Program-made: the position numbers and the translations under genes | Part shown: positions 1 through 9,126 of the stretch, in pieces | Numbering within the stretch: the first letter of the stretch is position 1 | Layout: the number at the start of each line of letters is the position of its first letter | The notes under the pieces: generated by a model | Told to the model about the DNA's origin: nothing | The model's database searches: none | Seen by the model: only the letters and a program-made list of their open reading frames with translations | Assembly: GCA_013388525.1 (NCBI GenBank) | Contig: JACAFA010000150.1 | Span: forward strand, 1 to 21,699 | Length of the DNA: 21,699 nt | From: Ignavibacteriaceae bacterium | Lineage (GTDB): Bacteria; Bacteroidota; Ignavibacteria; Ignavibacteriales; Ignavibacteriaceae | Reading direction: 5' to 3'

Positions 1-3
1 GAT

Positions 4-570
4 TCATCTGCGAAGCGCTTTTGGTTTACCCAATATTTCTGAGAAAATTATATATTCTTTTAGCGTTGAAGGATTTTTCATTTTCGATTTCACTGACAAT
101 GCAATACTGCTGTAAACAGGTTCATGCTTTTCAAGAGACTCTTCAAACATAGCGGCTTTCTTTTCTATGCTTGAATCAACACTTGCAATAATTTTTTTCA
201 CTTCTGATTTTTTACGTTCCCATTCATCAGTTACATGCTCTGAAGAAGTTGGTGTTTGCCAGCTTTCAGATTTTGTATGCTCATCCAGAGTAGGTACAGA
301 GTCAGCAGGTTGCTGAGGAACAGGAACTTTCTGTGCAGCTGATTCATCACCAACTTTAAAGAAATCCTCAAGTTCTCTGAGAATATCATAATCTTCTTTC
401 CGTTCAGATTGAGGAGCAGATACTTCAACCTGTTCAGTATGATAATAATCTTCCTGATGTGGCTGCTGCACAGGAGGTTTCTTCTGCGGCTGCTGTTTCT
501 TTTTAAAGATGCTGCTCAGAAAGCTGATAATAATTATCAGGTAGATGAGTATTTCGAAAACGTTGTCCAT
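4..570 (-). CDS. Small membrane-anchored protein of unknown function downstream of floA
   Basis: 188 residues, complete. Residues about 6-22 form one hydrophobic segment followed at once by KKK, so the protein is probably anchored by its N-terminus with the rest in the cytoplasm. Residues about 24-50 are rich in Q, P and K and the middle is acidic and low in complexity, so most of the chain is likely disordered. The only conserved-looking part is the last 20 residues, which contain the pattern YIIFSEILGKPKALR; I recall similar SEILGxPxALR tails ending other small unnamed bacterial proteins, but no function for them. Its ATG shares one base with the floA stop (TAATG), so the two are almost certainly translationally coupled. 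A role with FloA in membrane microdomains is inference from position only. Confidence 0.75.
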   Translation of the reverse strand: MDNVFEILIYLIIIISFLSSIFKKKQQPQKKPPVQQPHQEDYYHTEQVEVSAPQSERKEDYDILRELEDFFKVGDESAAQKVPVPQQPADSVPTLDEHTKSESWQTPTSSEHVTDEWERKKSEVKKIIASVDSSIEKKAAMFEESLEKHEPVYSSIALSVKSKMKNPSTLKEYIIFSEILGKPKALRR

Positions 571-1556
571 TAGCTCTGTTTCTTCTTATCCTCAGGTTTT
601 GCAATTGAGTCACGCATCTCTGTATCAGCCTGAATATTTTTTAACTGATAATAATCCATAACTCCAAGTCTTCCGCTTCTGAATGCATCTGCAATTGCTT
701 TAGGAACTTCGGCTTCTGCTTCAACAACACGAGCTCTTTGCTTTGCAACTTCTGCTATATTTTCCTGCTCGCTTGCAACTGCAGCAGCTCTTCTTTCTTC
801 TGCTTTTGCTCTTGCAACTTTCAAGTCTGCTTCTGCCTGATCTGTCTGAAGCATTGCACCGATATTCTGTCCGATATCAACATCAGCAATATCAATTGAT
901 AATATCTCAAAAGCAGTTCCTGAATCGAGACCTTTTGCAAGAACGCTTTTAGAAATTTTATCAGGATTTTCCAGAACCTCTTTGTGTGAATTACTTGAAC
1001 CGATAGTTGAGACAATTCCTTCTCCGACTCTTGCAAGAACAGTTGCTTCACCAGCGCCGCCAACCAACCTGTCAATATTTGCTCTTACCGTTACTCTTGC
1101 TATGGCTTTTAATTGAATTCCATCTTTTGCCACTGCGGCAACTAACGGAGTTTCAATTACTTTTGGGATAACTGACATCTTAACTGCTTCAAAAACATCT
1201 CTTCCTGCCAGATCAATTGCTGCAGCTCTTTCAAAAGGCAAATTAATATTTGCCTTGTCTGCAGATATCAAAGCCGCAACAACTTTCTTAACATTTCCAC
1301 CGGCAAGGTAATGTGCTTCGAGCATACCCATCTGCATAGTTAATCCGGCTTTTGTTGCGTTGATCATGCTGTCAACAATTATACTTGGCGGGACTCTTCT
1401 CAATCTCATACCAATTAGATCGCGGAATATTCTGATCTTCACGCCCGATGAAATAGCAGCAATATAAAGCCGCACGGGAACAAAGTATAAAACAAGAATC
1501 AGGAAAAGAAATATTGCTATAATTATAACTAAAGATAAACCTGTAACAGCTTCCAT
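570..1556 (-). CDS. floA: Flotillin-like protein FloA (UPF0365/YqfA family)
   Basis: 328 residues, close to the usual FloA length (about 330). FloA proteins are SPFH/flotillin-like membrane scaffolds that organise functional membrane microdomains. An N-terminal hydrophobic stretch (about residues 5-27) provides the membrane insertion region. It is followed by the family-typical segment with [15 protein letters not shown], then [20 protein letters not shown] and [12 protein letters not shown], and an SPFH-like region with [23 protein letters not shown] sequence. Residues about 235-290 are rich in A, E, K and R ([19 protein letters not shown]), the coiled-coil typical of flotillins. A GGAG ribosome binding site lies 6 nt before the ATG. 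NfeD, a frequent partner, is not seen here; the downstream partner is the small protein at 4-570. Confidence 0.95.
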   Translation of the reverse strand: MEAVTGLSLVIIIAIFLFLILVLYFVPVRLYIAAISSGVKIRIFRDLIGMRLRRVPPSIIVDSMINATKAGLTMQMGMLEAHYLAGGNVKKVVAALISADKANINLPFERAAAIDLAGRDVFEAVKMSVIPKVIETPLVAAVAKDGIQLKAIARVTVRANIDRLVGGAGEATVLARVGEGIVSTIGSSNSHKEVLENPDKISKSVLAKGLDSGTAFEILSIDIADVDIGQNIGAMLQTDQAEADLKVARAKAEERRAAAVASEQENIAEVAKQRARVVEAEAEVPKAIADAFRSGRLGVMDYYQLKNIQADTEMRDSIAKPEDKKKQS

Positions 1557-1974
1557 TTTAACTCCAAATTTTTAATTCTTTTACAACAGCAATATAGTTC
1601 TTTCAAGAATAATATTCTCCACTGATAAAGTTACAGATGTCAGTCTGTGTGGCACACTTTTGTAATTTCTGCTTCACTTTCTGACGTACTGTCTAAATTT
1701 CATTCCGAATATCAGAAGAACTGAGAATGATGGAAGTAATTTTACCTTTGTTTCATCTCTAATTTCGCTATTTGTTCAAGTCCCGATGGCATTTAATTTG
1801 TCCCTGATAATTGATTGGAGTAAATAATGCATTGAGATTATCCTGAATATAAAATATTATTGCCTGTAACTTAAAAATCAGGTTGAAAGAATCTTAAATA
1901 TTATGTTTATATTAGTTGAACTTTTAGCAGGAAAAAGTGGTTTTTAATACATAATCAAGAAGGAAAACTATAAA
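1557..1974. promoter_or_regulatory. Divergent intergenic region between floA and clpC
   Basis: This 418-base gap separates the divergent floA and clpC genes and must hold both promoters. TACCTTTG at 1743-1750 matches the Bacteroidetes -7 box TAnnTTTG on the clpC strand, but no TTG stands 17-23 nt upstream, and it is over 200 nt from the clpC ATG. The clpC ribosome binding site AAGGA (1960-1964) is 10 nt before the ATG. GTGTG-G-CACAC at 1647-1657 is a short perfect palindrome. I see neither a CtsR-type heptad repeat nor a CIRCE element, so there is no sign of the Firmicutes-type heat-shock control of clpC. No RNA gene or small reading frame stands out. Confidence 0.4.
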
Positions 1975-4482
1975 ATGGATGGAAATTTTTCAGATAGATT
2001 GCAGGATGTAATAAGATTAAGTCGTGAGGAAGCTCTCCGACTTGGACACGATTATATCGGAACCGAGCATCTTCTCCTTGGAATCATAAGAGAAGGGCAG
2101 GGTGTTGCCGTTAGGATTCTACGCAATCTTGATTGTGATTTATTAAAATTAAAGAAAGCTATTGAAGATACTGTCAGAACTTCGGGTGGAACTTTAACTA
2201 TCGGTAACATTCCACTTACAAAGCAGGCAGAAAAAGTTTTGAAGATAACCCAGATAGAATCAAAAATCTATAAAGCTGATGTTATTGGAACTGAACATTT
2301 ACTGCTTTCACTTTTAAGAGATGAAGATAATATCGCTACTCAGATACTTCATCAGTTTAATGTTACTTATGATTCTGCCCGTTCAGAATTAAATGCAATG
2401 TTAAGCAGTAAAGGAAGTAAAGATGCTGGACCGACCAAAGCAACAGTTCCTGACAGAAAAACAGAAAAAACAAAAACTCCTGTGCTTGATAATTTTGGAA
2501 GAGATTTAACCAGGCTTGCTATGGAAGATAAACTCGATCCTGTTGTTGGAAGAGATAAAGAAATTGAAAGAGTTGCACAAATACTTAGCCGCAGAAAGAA
2601 GAATAATCCTGTGTTGATTGGTGAGCCCGGAGTTGGCAAGACTGCAATTGCTGAAGGTCTTGCTCTTCGAATTGTTCAAAAGAAAGTTCCGCGAATATTG
2701 CAGGATAAAAGAGTTGTAACTCTTGATCTTGCCGGACTTGTTGCAGGAACAAAATACCGTGGTCAGTTTGAAGAAAGAATGAAAGCGTTAATGAACGAAC
2801 TTGAGAAAGCACGAGATGTTATTTTGTTCATTGATGAATTGCATACAATAGTCGGAGCTGGCGGAGCTTCCGGTTCTCTCGATGCATCAAATATGTTTAA
2901 ACCAGCGCTTTCCCGCGGAGATATTCAATGCATCGGTGCAACTACACTTGATGAATACCGCAAACATATCGAAACAGATGGCGCACTTGACAGACGATTC
3001 CAGAAAGTTATGGTGGATCCTCCATCTTACGAGGAAACAAGACAAATTCTTGAAAAAATAAAATTCAAATATGAAGAACATCATCACGTAAAATATTCAG
3101 ATGCTGCTATTGATTCTGCTGTAAAACTCAGTAACAGATATATCACCGATCGTCATCTGCCTGATAAAGCAATTGACGTACTTGATGAAGCCGGTTCAAG
3201 AGTTCATATGGGTAATTTTGAAGTTCCTGAAGAAATTCTTGATCTTGAAGAGGAAATAGAACAGGTTAGAAGAGAAAAAGCTGCCGTAGTAAAAAGACAG
3301 GATTATGAGGAAGCTGCACGTCTCAGAGATAAAGAAAGAAATCTTCAGGCAGACCTTGAAGCAACTAAAAGAGAATGGGATGCTAAAACCAGGGATATTG
3401 TTCACGATGTAAATGAGGAAGATATTGCTACTGTTGTTGCTATGATGACAGGAATTCCTGTCAACCGTATTGCGCAGACTGAATCAGAAAAACTTTTGAA
3501 AATGGATGAAGCACTCAAGCAGTACATAGTTGGGCAGGATGAAGCAATAACAAAACTTACCAAAGCAATCAGAAGAACAAGAGCAGGATTGAAAAATCCA
3601 AACCGCCCGATTGGAAGTTTCATTTTCCTGGGTCCTACCGGTGTTGGAAAAACAGAATTGTGTAAAGCACTTGCCCGATATCTTTTTGATTCCGAAGATT
3701 CACTTGTGAGAATTGATATGAGCGAGTATATGGAAAAATTCTCTGTATCAAGACTTGTTGGTGCACCTCCCGGATATGTTGGTTACGAAGAAGGCGGGCA
3801 GCTTACTGAAAAAGTAAGACGCAAACCATATTCGGTTGTTTTGTTTGATGAAATTGAAAAAGCTCATCCCGATATTTTCAGCATCTTGCTTCAGGTTCTG
3901 GATGATGGAATTTTAACAGACAGTCTTGGAAGAAAAGTTGATTTCAGAAATACGATTATTATTATGACTTCAAATGTGGGAACAAGAGATATAAAGGATC
4001 TCAGTTCATTTGGATTTGGCGATTCGAAACCGAAGGATCATTATGATAAGATGAAAGACACTGTTGAAGAAGCTATGAAAAAACTTTTTAATCCTGAATT
4101 CCTTAACAGGATTGATGATACTATTGTATTCAGAAATCTGAATAAAGAAGACATAATGCAAATCATCAACATTGAAATAAAAGATTTGTATAAAAATCTT
4201 GAAGAAAACAAGATGGATTTAGTTCTTGATCAGTCAGCTAAAGAATTTTTAGTTAACAAAGGCTTTGATGAAAAATTTGGTGCAAGACCTTTGAGAAGAG
4301 CAATCCAGAAATACATTGAAGATCCTCTTGCAGAGGAAATTCTCAGAGGCTCATTTAAAGAAGGAACGAAAATCATTGCAAAGCACGTTGAAGGTGCTGA
4401 CAATCTTGTTTTCTATGATGAATCACTCGAAGTAGCAAAACCAGGTGAAGAAACAAAAGCTCCCGGACAAGTGGAAAACTAA
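1975..4482 (+). CDS. clpC: ATP-dependent Clp protease ATP-binding subunit ClpC
   Basis: 835 residues, the normal ClpC size. ClpC is a hexameric AAA+ unfoldase that threads substrates into the ClpP peptidase in the cytosol. Order of parts: two Clp-N repeats (about 1-145, each with a GTEHLLL motif); AAA-1 with Walker A GEPGVGKT (216-223) and Walker B ILFIDE (283-288); a UVR segment inside the middle domain (about 430-465, [10 protein letters not shown] at 443), which separates ClpC from ClpB; AAA-2 with Walker A GPTGVGKT (553-560) and Walker B LFDE (623-626); and a C-terminal ClpB-D2-small domain. The FGF tripeptide at 679-681 lies where ClpP-binding loops carry [IVL]GF, so it probably docks to ClpP. 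Neither clpP nor mcsA/mcsB/ctsR is in the window. The gene stands alone, with its own terminator. Confidence 0.98.
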   Translation: MDGNFSDRLQDVIRLSREEALRLGHDYIGTEHLLLGIIREGQGVAVRILRNLDCDLLKLKKAIEDTVRTSGGTLTIGNIPLTKQAEKVLKITQIESKIYKADVIGTEHLLLSLLRDEDNIATQILHQFNVTYDSARSELNAMLSSKGSKDAGPTKATVPDRKTEKTKTPVLDNFGRDLTRLAMEDKLDPVVGRDKEIERVAQILSRRKKNNPVLIGEPGVGKTAIAEGLALRIVQKKVPRILQDKRVVTLDLAGLVAGTKYRGQFEERMKALMNELEKARDVILFIDELHTIVGAGGASGSLDASNMFKPALSRGDIQCIGATTLDEYRKHIETDGALDRRFQKVMVDPPSYEETRQILEKIKFKYEEHHHVKYSDAAIDSAVKLSNRYITDRHLPDKAIDVLDEAGSRVHMGNFEVPEEILDLEEEIEQVRREKAAVVKRQDYEEAARLRDKERNLQADLEATKREWDAKTRDIVHDVNEEDIATVVAMMTGIPVNRIAQTESEKLLKMDEALKQYIVGQDEAITKLTKAIRRTRAGLKNPNRPIGSFIFLGPTGVGKTELCKALARYLFDSEDSLVRIDMSEYMEKFSVSRLVGAPPGYVGYEEGGQLTEKVRRKPYSVVLFDEIEKAHPDIFSILLQVLDDGILTDSLGRKVDFRNTIIIMTSNVGTRDIKDLSSFGFGDSKPKDHYDKMKDTVEEAMKKLFNPEFLNRIDDTIVFRNLNKEDIMQIINIEIKDLYKNLEENKMDLVLDQSAKEFLVNKGFDEKFGARPLRRAIQKYIEDPLAEEILRGSFKEGTKIIAKHVEGADNLVFYDESLEVAKPGEETKAPGQVEN

Positions 4483-4509
4483 AACGGAATTATAAAAATT
4501 ATCTTTTTG

Positions 4510-4537
4510 AAAAGGCGGTTATCAGACCGCCTTTTTT
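4510..4537 (+). terminator. Rho-independent terminator after clpC
   Basis: Perfect 10-bp stem (AAAAGGCGGT / ACCGCCTTTT) with the 6-nt loop TATCAG, ending in a T run, 28 nt after the clpC stop. It is a classical intrinsic terminator and isolates clpC from the next gene. Confidence 0.93.
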
Positions 4538-4712
4538 ATATCTTTTCCAAAATCTTCTTAACTCTCCGAGAATAAATATTCTAACAAATGCAAACTTGCA
4601 AATGATTATAATTAAAATGATGTTGGATATTTTCTTATAAACACTCCATAATTAAACATCGGGTTTTTTGGTTTAAATTCTTAACTTTACTATCAAAATT
4701 AAAAATCAAATA

Positions 4713-5876
4713 ATGCCGATGATCAATAAAGTTATATTCTTAATAATAATATTTACTTGTTTAATTCTCCCTAAAAAACCGGATTATGATTCTCTCTTAA
4801 AAGCCGGTATTAACCAGATCTACAATATAAAATTCACTGAAGCTGAAAAGACTTTTCAAATCTTGCAAAAAGAATATCCAAAACATCCGGCAGGGAAATT
4901 CTTCTTTGCAATGATCGATTGGTGGAAAATTATTCTATCTGAAGAGGATGAAAAGCAGGACGAGCGCTTTTATGAAAAGATTGAAGAGACGGTTGACTTC
5001 TGCGATGCAATTCTGGATAAAGATCCCAACAATGTTGACGCACTTTTCTTCAAAGGTGGTGCAATTGGTTTCAGAGGCAGATTGAGAGTTATGCGGGAAA
5101 GCTGGTTTGCAGCGGCTGATGACGGCAGAGAAGCGCTTCCTTTAGTCGAAACTGCTTCAAGACTCGATCCTGATAATGTAGATGTTAAACTTGGTTTCGG
5201 AATTTATAATTATCTCGCAGCCGTAATTCCCGAAAAATATCCTATTGTAAAACCTGTGATGATGTTTTTCCCTTCCGGTAATAAAGAACTTGGTCTGAAG
5301 CAGTTAAGAGAAGCAGCAAGCGTTGGTAAATATTCCAAATATGAAGCAAGATATATACTTGTTACTTTCTTCTACTATTTTGAAAATGATATGGACTCAG
5401 CAGAGCTATACTCACAGTTACTTGCAGATTCTTTCCCGGATAACCCTGTATTTGAAAGATGGCGCGGACGAATTGCAGTTCGAAAAGCTGAATGGGTGCT
5501 CGCTGATTCTATCTTTAAAAATGTTTTGAAGAAAGCTGAAAAAAATCTTGATGGATACAACACTCCGATGGTTAGAAGAGAAGCTAATTATTACATCGGT
5601 CAGAATCTGAAAAACAAAGGTGATATTGCCGGTGCTTTCTCTTATTATAAAAAGTGTATTGAAGATTCAAAGCTCATTGACGGGAAAAAAGAATCTGGTT
5701 TTCGGATAAACGCAACTTTATATTCAGGCAATATTATGGAAACCTGGGCAAAGTATGATGAAGCAAAAAAGTATTATAACGCAGTATTAAGGATGAGAGA
5801 GTTTAATAATTCTCACACACTCGCAGAGACTTATCTTGCAAGGATAAAAAATTTAGAGAAACAGGGAAGTAAATAA
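4713..5876 (+). CDS. Exported tetratricopeptide-repeat protein
   Basis: 387 residues. A hydrophobic N-terminus (INKVIFLIIIFTCLIL, residues 4-19) looks like a signal peptide or anchor. The rest is helical with TPR-like pairs: residues about 30-60 (FTEAEKTFQILQKEYPKHPAG), about 105-125 (DPNNVDALFFKGG), about 150-190, and C-terminal units about 285-315 and 345-385 (YDEAKKYYNAVLRMREF). TPR proteins are usually protein-binding scaffolds; a location on the periplasmic side of the inner membrane or at the outer membrane is inference. No catalytic motif is visible. The second ATG (codon 3) is an equally possible start, because neither has a clear ribosome binding site. It is a single gene, convergent with the PorV/PorQ-like gene. 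Confidence 0.8.
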   Translation: MPMINKVIFLIIIFTCLILPKKPDYDSLLKAGINQIYNIKFTEAEKTFQILQKEYPKHPAGKFFFAMIDWWKIILSEEDEKQDERFYEKIEETVDFCDAILDKDPNNVDALFFKGGAIGFRGRLRVMRESWFAAADDGREALPLVETASRLDPDNVDVKLGFGIYNYLAAVIPEKYPIVKPVMMFFPSGNKELGLKQLREAASVGKYSKYEARYILVTFFYYFENDMDSAELYSQLLADSFPDNPVFERWRGRIAVRKAEWVLADSIFKNVLKKAEKNLDGYNTPMVRREANYYIGQNLKNKGDIAGAFSYYKKCIEDSKLIDGKKESGFRINATLYSGNIMETWAKYDEAKKYYNAVLRMREFNNSHTLAETYLARIKNLEKQGSK

Positions 5877-5943
5877 GCTTGATTAAGTTGTTGTAGTAAT
5901 TCCGAGGATGTATCCATTAGTGAAGAGATTAAAAACCTTCCAA

Positions 5944-6053
5944 TCCTGCGTCCACGCAGGAAAGACAGTTAAATATTTTTGATTAAAGTAGTAACTCCAG
6001 CGAGGACGCTGGAGCGAGTAATGGAATTCTTAGATTTCTTAGAACCAACTGTC
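5944..6053. repeat. Palindromic repeat cluster in the convergent gap
   Basis: Two perfect hairpins lie 34 nt apart. The first is TCCTGCGT/ACGCAGGA around a CC centre (5944-5961). The second is CTCCAGCG-agga-CGCTGGAG (5995-6014). Both have the core GCGTCC(A/T)CGC when read on suitable strands. The first is followed by GGAAAGACAG (5959-5968), and GACAGTT (5964-5970) is mirrored by AACTGTC (6047-6053), so a larger fold enclosing the second hairpin is possible. Neither stem has a strong T run, so they are not clean terminators, although they lie between convergent genes and could contribute to termination. They look like members of a dispersed palindromic repeat family. Confidence 0.6.
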
Positions 6054-6075
6054 AGTCAGGCAAGAGGAAATAAAT

Positions 6076-7011
6076 CTAAATTGAAGTGGCTAATCCAATT
6101 CTATGCATTGCACCGATGGAACCCATTGAAGAATATCCATAATTGAAAATGTATTCAGATATTTTTATTCCAAGTCCTCCATTGAAGCCTGCTATGCCTG
6201 CAGATGAACCAACCTTGAGATCTGAACGTGCTTCATTATCGTAACCAAAGCGAAGAGTGAATACTTCACTGAGATAAAATTCAGCACCAATGGTAAATCC
6301 TTTTAAATGCTGATAAAACTCATCACGTTCTTTATTCAACTGGTGAAAATCGAGCGACGAACGGACTGGCAAATTTTCAAGACGTTTTGAAATACCGATT
6401 GTAATATCAAGAGGGAGATCTTCTTTTGTATCTATGTATGAAGAAAGCTGTGTGCCGAGGTTTAAGACTGAAGCTGCAAGATTTAATTTTTGTTTTGGAA
6501 TTTCATAATTGATCCCAAGATCAAGAGCGATTGCACTTGATGAATGCTCCTCAATGCTTGAGTATATTACTTTTGCATTAGCACCGTAATTAAAATTTTC
6601 ACTGAATTCATTTGTATAACCGAGTATAAAAGCAAGTTCGCCGGCACCAAACTCACCGGTTCTGTTTCCGAACTCATCAGCAGCATCGAACGTACCGTAT
6701 GTAATATACTTAACGCCGGCACCGAATCTGCCGATATTTTCAAATTCAGTTGAGTATGCAAGACTGAACAGGTTTATATCCATCAGGTGTTTTACAAATT
6801 GAAACGAGACAGGACTTTTTTCAAGAAATCCCATTCCTGCAGGATTAGAAAAAATAACATCAATGTCGTCATTATTAGTAGAAAAACTTCCACCAAGTGC
6901 TGCTGCACGAGCGCTCATATCAACGTTTAAAAACTTATACGTGGTTTGCCCGAATGTAAATGCGGCTGTTAAAACAAAAACTATGAATAATGATGAAAGT
7001 ACGGTTCTCAT
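6076..7011 (-). CDS. PorV/PorQ-family outer membrane beta-barrel protein
   Basis: 311 residues. A signal peptide (residues 1-about 21, ending FTFGQ) is followed by TYKFLNVDMSARAAALGG and then DDIDVIFSNPAGMGF. A start of this kind (xFL..p.SAR.AALGG followed by an SNPA motif) is the hallmark of PorV/PorQ proteins of the type IX secretion system and related UPF0164-like barrels. The remainder alternates polar and hydrophobic residues as beta-barrel strands do. In T9SS, PorV and PorQ are outer membrane proteins that shuttle or dock cargo. The YKFL start leans towards PorQ, but I cannot separate PorQ from other paralogues by eye. An AAGGAG ribosome binding site (7022-7017) sits 5 nt before the ATG. 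The possible T9SS cargo at 14195-15901 fits with this gene. Confidence 0.8.
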   Translation of the reverse strand: MRTVLSSLFIVFVLTAAFTFGQTTYKFLNVDMSARAAALGGSFSTNNDDIDVIFSNPAGMGFLEKSPVSFQFVKHLMDINLFSLAYSTEFENIGRFGAGVKYITYGTFDAADEFGNRTGEFGAGELAFILGYTNEFSENFNYGANAKVIYSSIEEHSSSAIALDLGINYEIPKQKLNLAASVLNLGTQLSSYIDTKEDLPLDITIGISKRLENLPVRSSLDFHQLNKERDEFYQHLKGFTIGAEFYLSEVFTLRFGYDNEARSDLKVGSSAGIAGFNGGLGIKISEYIFNYGYSSMGSIGAMHRIGLATSI

Positions 7012-7144
7012 TTAAACTCCTTGAAAATTGCTCCATCTATTTAAGGATTAAAGTAAATAAAGGCAAGGGGAAGATGATGGGATAATTTGGAAATTATGAT
7101 TATTGATTTTTAGGTTCTCTCTCTTGTGAAGTATTAACTCGTAA

Positions 7145-8452
7145 TCACTCAATTACCTCTTTAACTTCGCCTCTCGCCACTTTTTCCATCACTTCTGAAA
7201 AGAAATCAATTTCTGAAGTCCTTGTGTAAACATTTGGTGTAATTCTTATTCCCTGGAATTCATCGTGTATTATTGGAACAGTAAAAATTTTATATTTATC
7301 AAGCAGCCAGTTACATAGTTTTTCAGGATTGGTTCCTTCAATATAAACATTAACTATTCCGCACCATTGCGTTGGATCGCTAATATTTGTCATAAATTTT
7401 ACGTTGTTGTAGTGCCTCAGCTTTTCAATCCATCTTAAATGAAGATAACGCAATCTCTCTGCTTTTCTCTCCAATCCGATTATCTCGTTGAACGCAAGCA
7501 CTTCTGCAATTGCATTATGCTGAGCCGCAGGATGAGTTCCAATCTCTTCAAACTTTCTAATATCATTTCCCTGCTTTTCATCAGAAGCCATTAAAGACCA
7601 GATGTTATTTATTTTTTCTTTTTTTACATAAAGAAATCCGGTTCCCACTGGAGCGTAAGTCCACTTGTGAAGACTGGTTCCAAAATAATCACATTCAATA
7701 TCATCAATTGTAAATAGAAAATGATTGAATGAGTGTGCACCATCACAGATTACTTCAATTCCTTTTTGATGAGCGATTCTGCATATTTCTTTTACCGGAA
7801 GGATTTGTCCTGTTAAAAACACTACGTGGCTAATAAGTATAACTTTAGTTTTAGGAGTGATAGCATTTTCAACAGCGTTGATAAAATCATTATTGTTCAT
7901 CAATGGAGTTGGGAATGAAACCTTTTTCAGAACGATTTTATCTCTTCTCACTCTTTGATTCCAGGTAGTAATCATCCTCGGATAATCTTGCGTAGTTGTT
8001 ATTACCTCATCACCTTCTTTCAGATTCATTCCGAGCTGAATGTTTTCTAAAGATTCGCTTGCATTTCTTGTAATAGCGATTTCCTCTTTGTCGCATTTGA
8101 AACTTCTTGCAATTTGTTCACGAACAGATTCAATGTTTGGTTCAAGATGCCTCCACATAAAATATGATGGTCCTTTGTTCGAGTAATCCAGATACTGCTT
8201 CAGAATATCCTGAACAGATTTGGGGCTTGGAGAAACTCCACCGTTATTAAGATTAATAATTGTTCTGTCAACCTCAAATGCCGTCTGAATGCTTCCCCAA
8301 AAAGAATCATCAGAAGCTAGTTCTGCAGGAGATAAATCAGAATCAATTTTATTATAGAAATCGGCTCCAATGGTCAGATTGCTGTTTCCTAAAAATAAAG
8401 CGGCACCACTTCCTTTAACAAATGTGTTTAAAAATTTTCTTCTTGAATACAT
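7145..8452 (-). CDS. Tat-exported class V aminotransferase-fold PLP enzyme (isopenicillin-N epimerase-like)
   Basis: 435 residues from the ATG chosen here. The N-terminus MYSRRKFLNTF holds a twin-arginine motif (S3-R4-R5-K6-F7-L8), followed by a weakly hydrophobic stretch (GSGAALFLG), so export is probably by the Tat route, which carries folded proteins with cofactor. The body is a class V aminotransferase fold: NLNNGGVSPSP near the start, TRNASESLENI, VICDGAHSF (the aspartate that contacts the PLP ring nitrogen) and TSLHKWTYAPVGTGFLYV, in which K263 is the expected PLP lysine. The substrate is unknown. A TTG 27 nt upstream would give 444 residues but lies inside ridA; the ATG follows the ridA stop by 4 nt, has AGGA 8 nt upstream, and puts the Tat motif at the very start. 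It is co-transcribed with ridA. Confidence 0.88.
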   Translation of the reverse strand: MYSRRKFLNTFVKGSGAALFLGNSNLTIGADFYNKIDSDLSPAELASDDSFWGSIQTAFEVDRTIINLNNGGVSPSPKSVQDILKQYLDYSNKGPSYFMWRHLEPNIESVREQIARSFKCDKEEIAITRNASESLENIQLGMNLKEGDEVITTTQDYPRMITTWNQRVRRDKIVLKKVSFPTPLMNNNDFINAVENAITPKTKVILISHVVFLTGQILPVKEICRIAHQKGIEVICDGAHSFNHFLFTIDDIECDYFGTSLHKWTYAPVGTGFLYVKKEKINNIWSLMASDEKQGNDIRKFEEIGTHPAAQHNAIAEVLAFNEIIGLERKAERLRYLHLRWIEKLRHYNNVKFMTNISDPTQWCGIVNVYIEGTNPEKLCNWLLDKYKIFTVPIIHDEFQGIRITPNVYTRTSEIDFFSEVMEKVARGEVKEVIE

Positions 8453-8456
8453 TTTT

Positions 8457-8915
8457 TTATTCCTGCTTTGATGCAACAACCATTATTTCAATTAAAGCAT
8501 TTCTCGGTATTTGGCTTACCTGGACTACGGCTCTTGCGGGTGGTTTCTCTTTAAAATACTGCCGATAAACCTCATTCATTTCCTCGTAGTCGTTTAGATT
8601 AGCAAGAAAAACCTGGCATTGGACTACATCGCTTAATTCGTAACCAGCAGCAATCAATATCTTGTGAATATTTTGAATTACAACGTGTGTTTGCTCTTTG
8701 ATTCCGCCTTCAGTTAATTTACCTGTTCTTATGTCGAGCGCAATCTGTCCTGATACATAAATATTGTTGCCGGATTTAATTGCCTGCGAATACGCACCAA
8801 TTGCTGCGGGAGCCAAATCGGTTGAAATTACTTTATTATCCCTATCCATTTGTTCTTTGCAAGCTAAGCTAATAATTGATAATAGGATAGTAGTTATAAT
8901 GAAAAATTTTTTCAT
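8457..8915 (-). CDS. RidA/YjgF/UK114-family protein with lipoprotein-type signal peptide
   Basis: 152 residues, about 25 longer than cytosolic RidA because of an N-terminal extension MKKFFIITTILLSIISLAC. That extension looks like a lipoprotein signal with C19 as the lipidated residue, although position -3 is S rather than the usual L/V/I. The rest is RidA: APAAIGAYSQAI, NIYVSGQIALD, DVVQCQVFLANLNDYEEMN and PPARAVVQV...ALIEIMVVA. R128 and E143 align with the catalytic Arg105 and Glu120 of E. coli RidA, so imine/enamine deaminase activity is plausible. RidA proteins hydrolyse reactive enamines such as 2-aminoacrylate released by PLP enzymes, and the next gene in the operon encodes an exported PLP enzyme. 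The ribosome binding site before the ATG is weak. Confidence 0.88.
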   Translation of the reverse strand: MKKFFIITTILLSIISLACKEQMDRDNKVISTDLAPAAIGAYSQAIKSGNNIYVSGQIALDIRTGKLTEGGIKEQTHVVIQNIHKILIAAGYELSDVVQCQVFLANLNDYEEMNEVYRQYFKEKPPARAVVQVSQIPRNALIEIMVVASKQE

Positions 8916-9070
8916 TCGGATTAAAAAATATTTTTTATGAGTTTAACTTGAGTAAAAAAAATAGCATTATCAAGTTTTGAATTACTGGTAAAAATGAAAT
9001 TTACTTCAATCTTTTGATTCAAATTGATAGCCAGAGAAACCAAATAAAATCCCAGTCATCCCACTTTATG

Positions 9071-9101
9071 TTGATACGAAACTTTTTACGTTTTAGATTT
9101 G
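9071..9101 (+). promoter_or_regulatory. Bacteroidetes-type promoter of htpX
   Basis: TTG at 9071-9073, a 20-nt spacer, and TAGATTTG at 9094-9101, a full match to the -7 box TAnnTTTG used by the Bacteroidetes primary sigma factor. The expected start of transcription is about 7 nt downstream, giving a leader of roughly 20 nt with AAGGAG at 9115-9120, 6 nt before the htpX ATG. Use of this consensus in this organism is inferred. Confidence 0.6.
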
Positions 9102-9126
9102 TTCACAAATTAAAAAGGAGATAAAA

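Noticed and set aside
1647..1657. GTGTG-G-CACAC palindrome as an operator
   Set aside because: Only five bases per arm and not repeated elsewhere in the gap; chance is a sufficient explanation.
1557..1974. CtsR or CIRCE operators before clpC
   Set aside because: Neither the GGTCAAA-type heptads nor the TTAGCACTC/GAGTGCTAA palindrome is present.
3196..3405. Minus-strand frames opposite clpC (several of 66-90 codons)
   Set aside because: They are shadows of a highly conserved gene and lack ribosome binding sites.
5995..6014. Terminator call for the CTCCAGCG hairpin
   Set aside because: No T run follows on either strand; reported as a repeat element instead.
8453..8479. TTG start at 8479 for the aminotransferase (444 residues)
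   Set aside because: It overlaps ridA by 23 bases and adds nine residues before the Tat motif; ATG 8452 has a better ribosome binding site and position.
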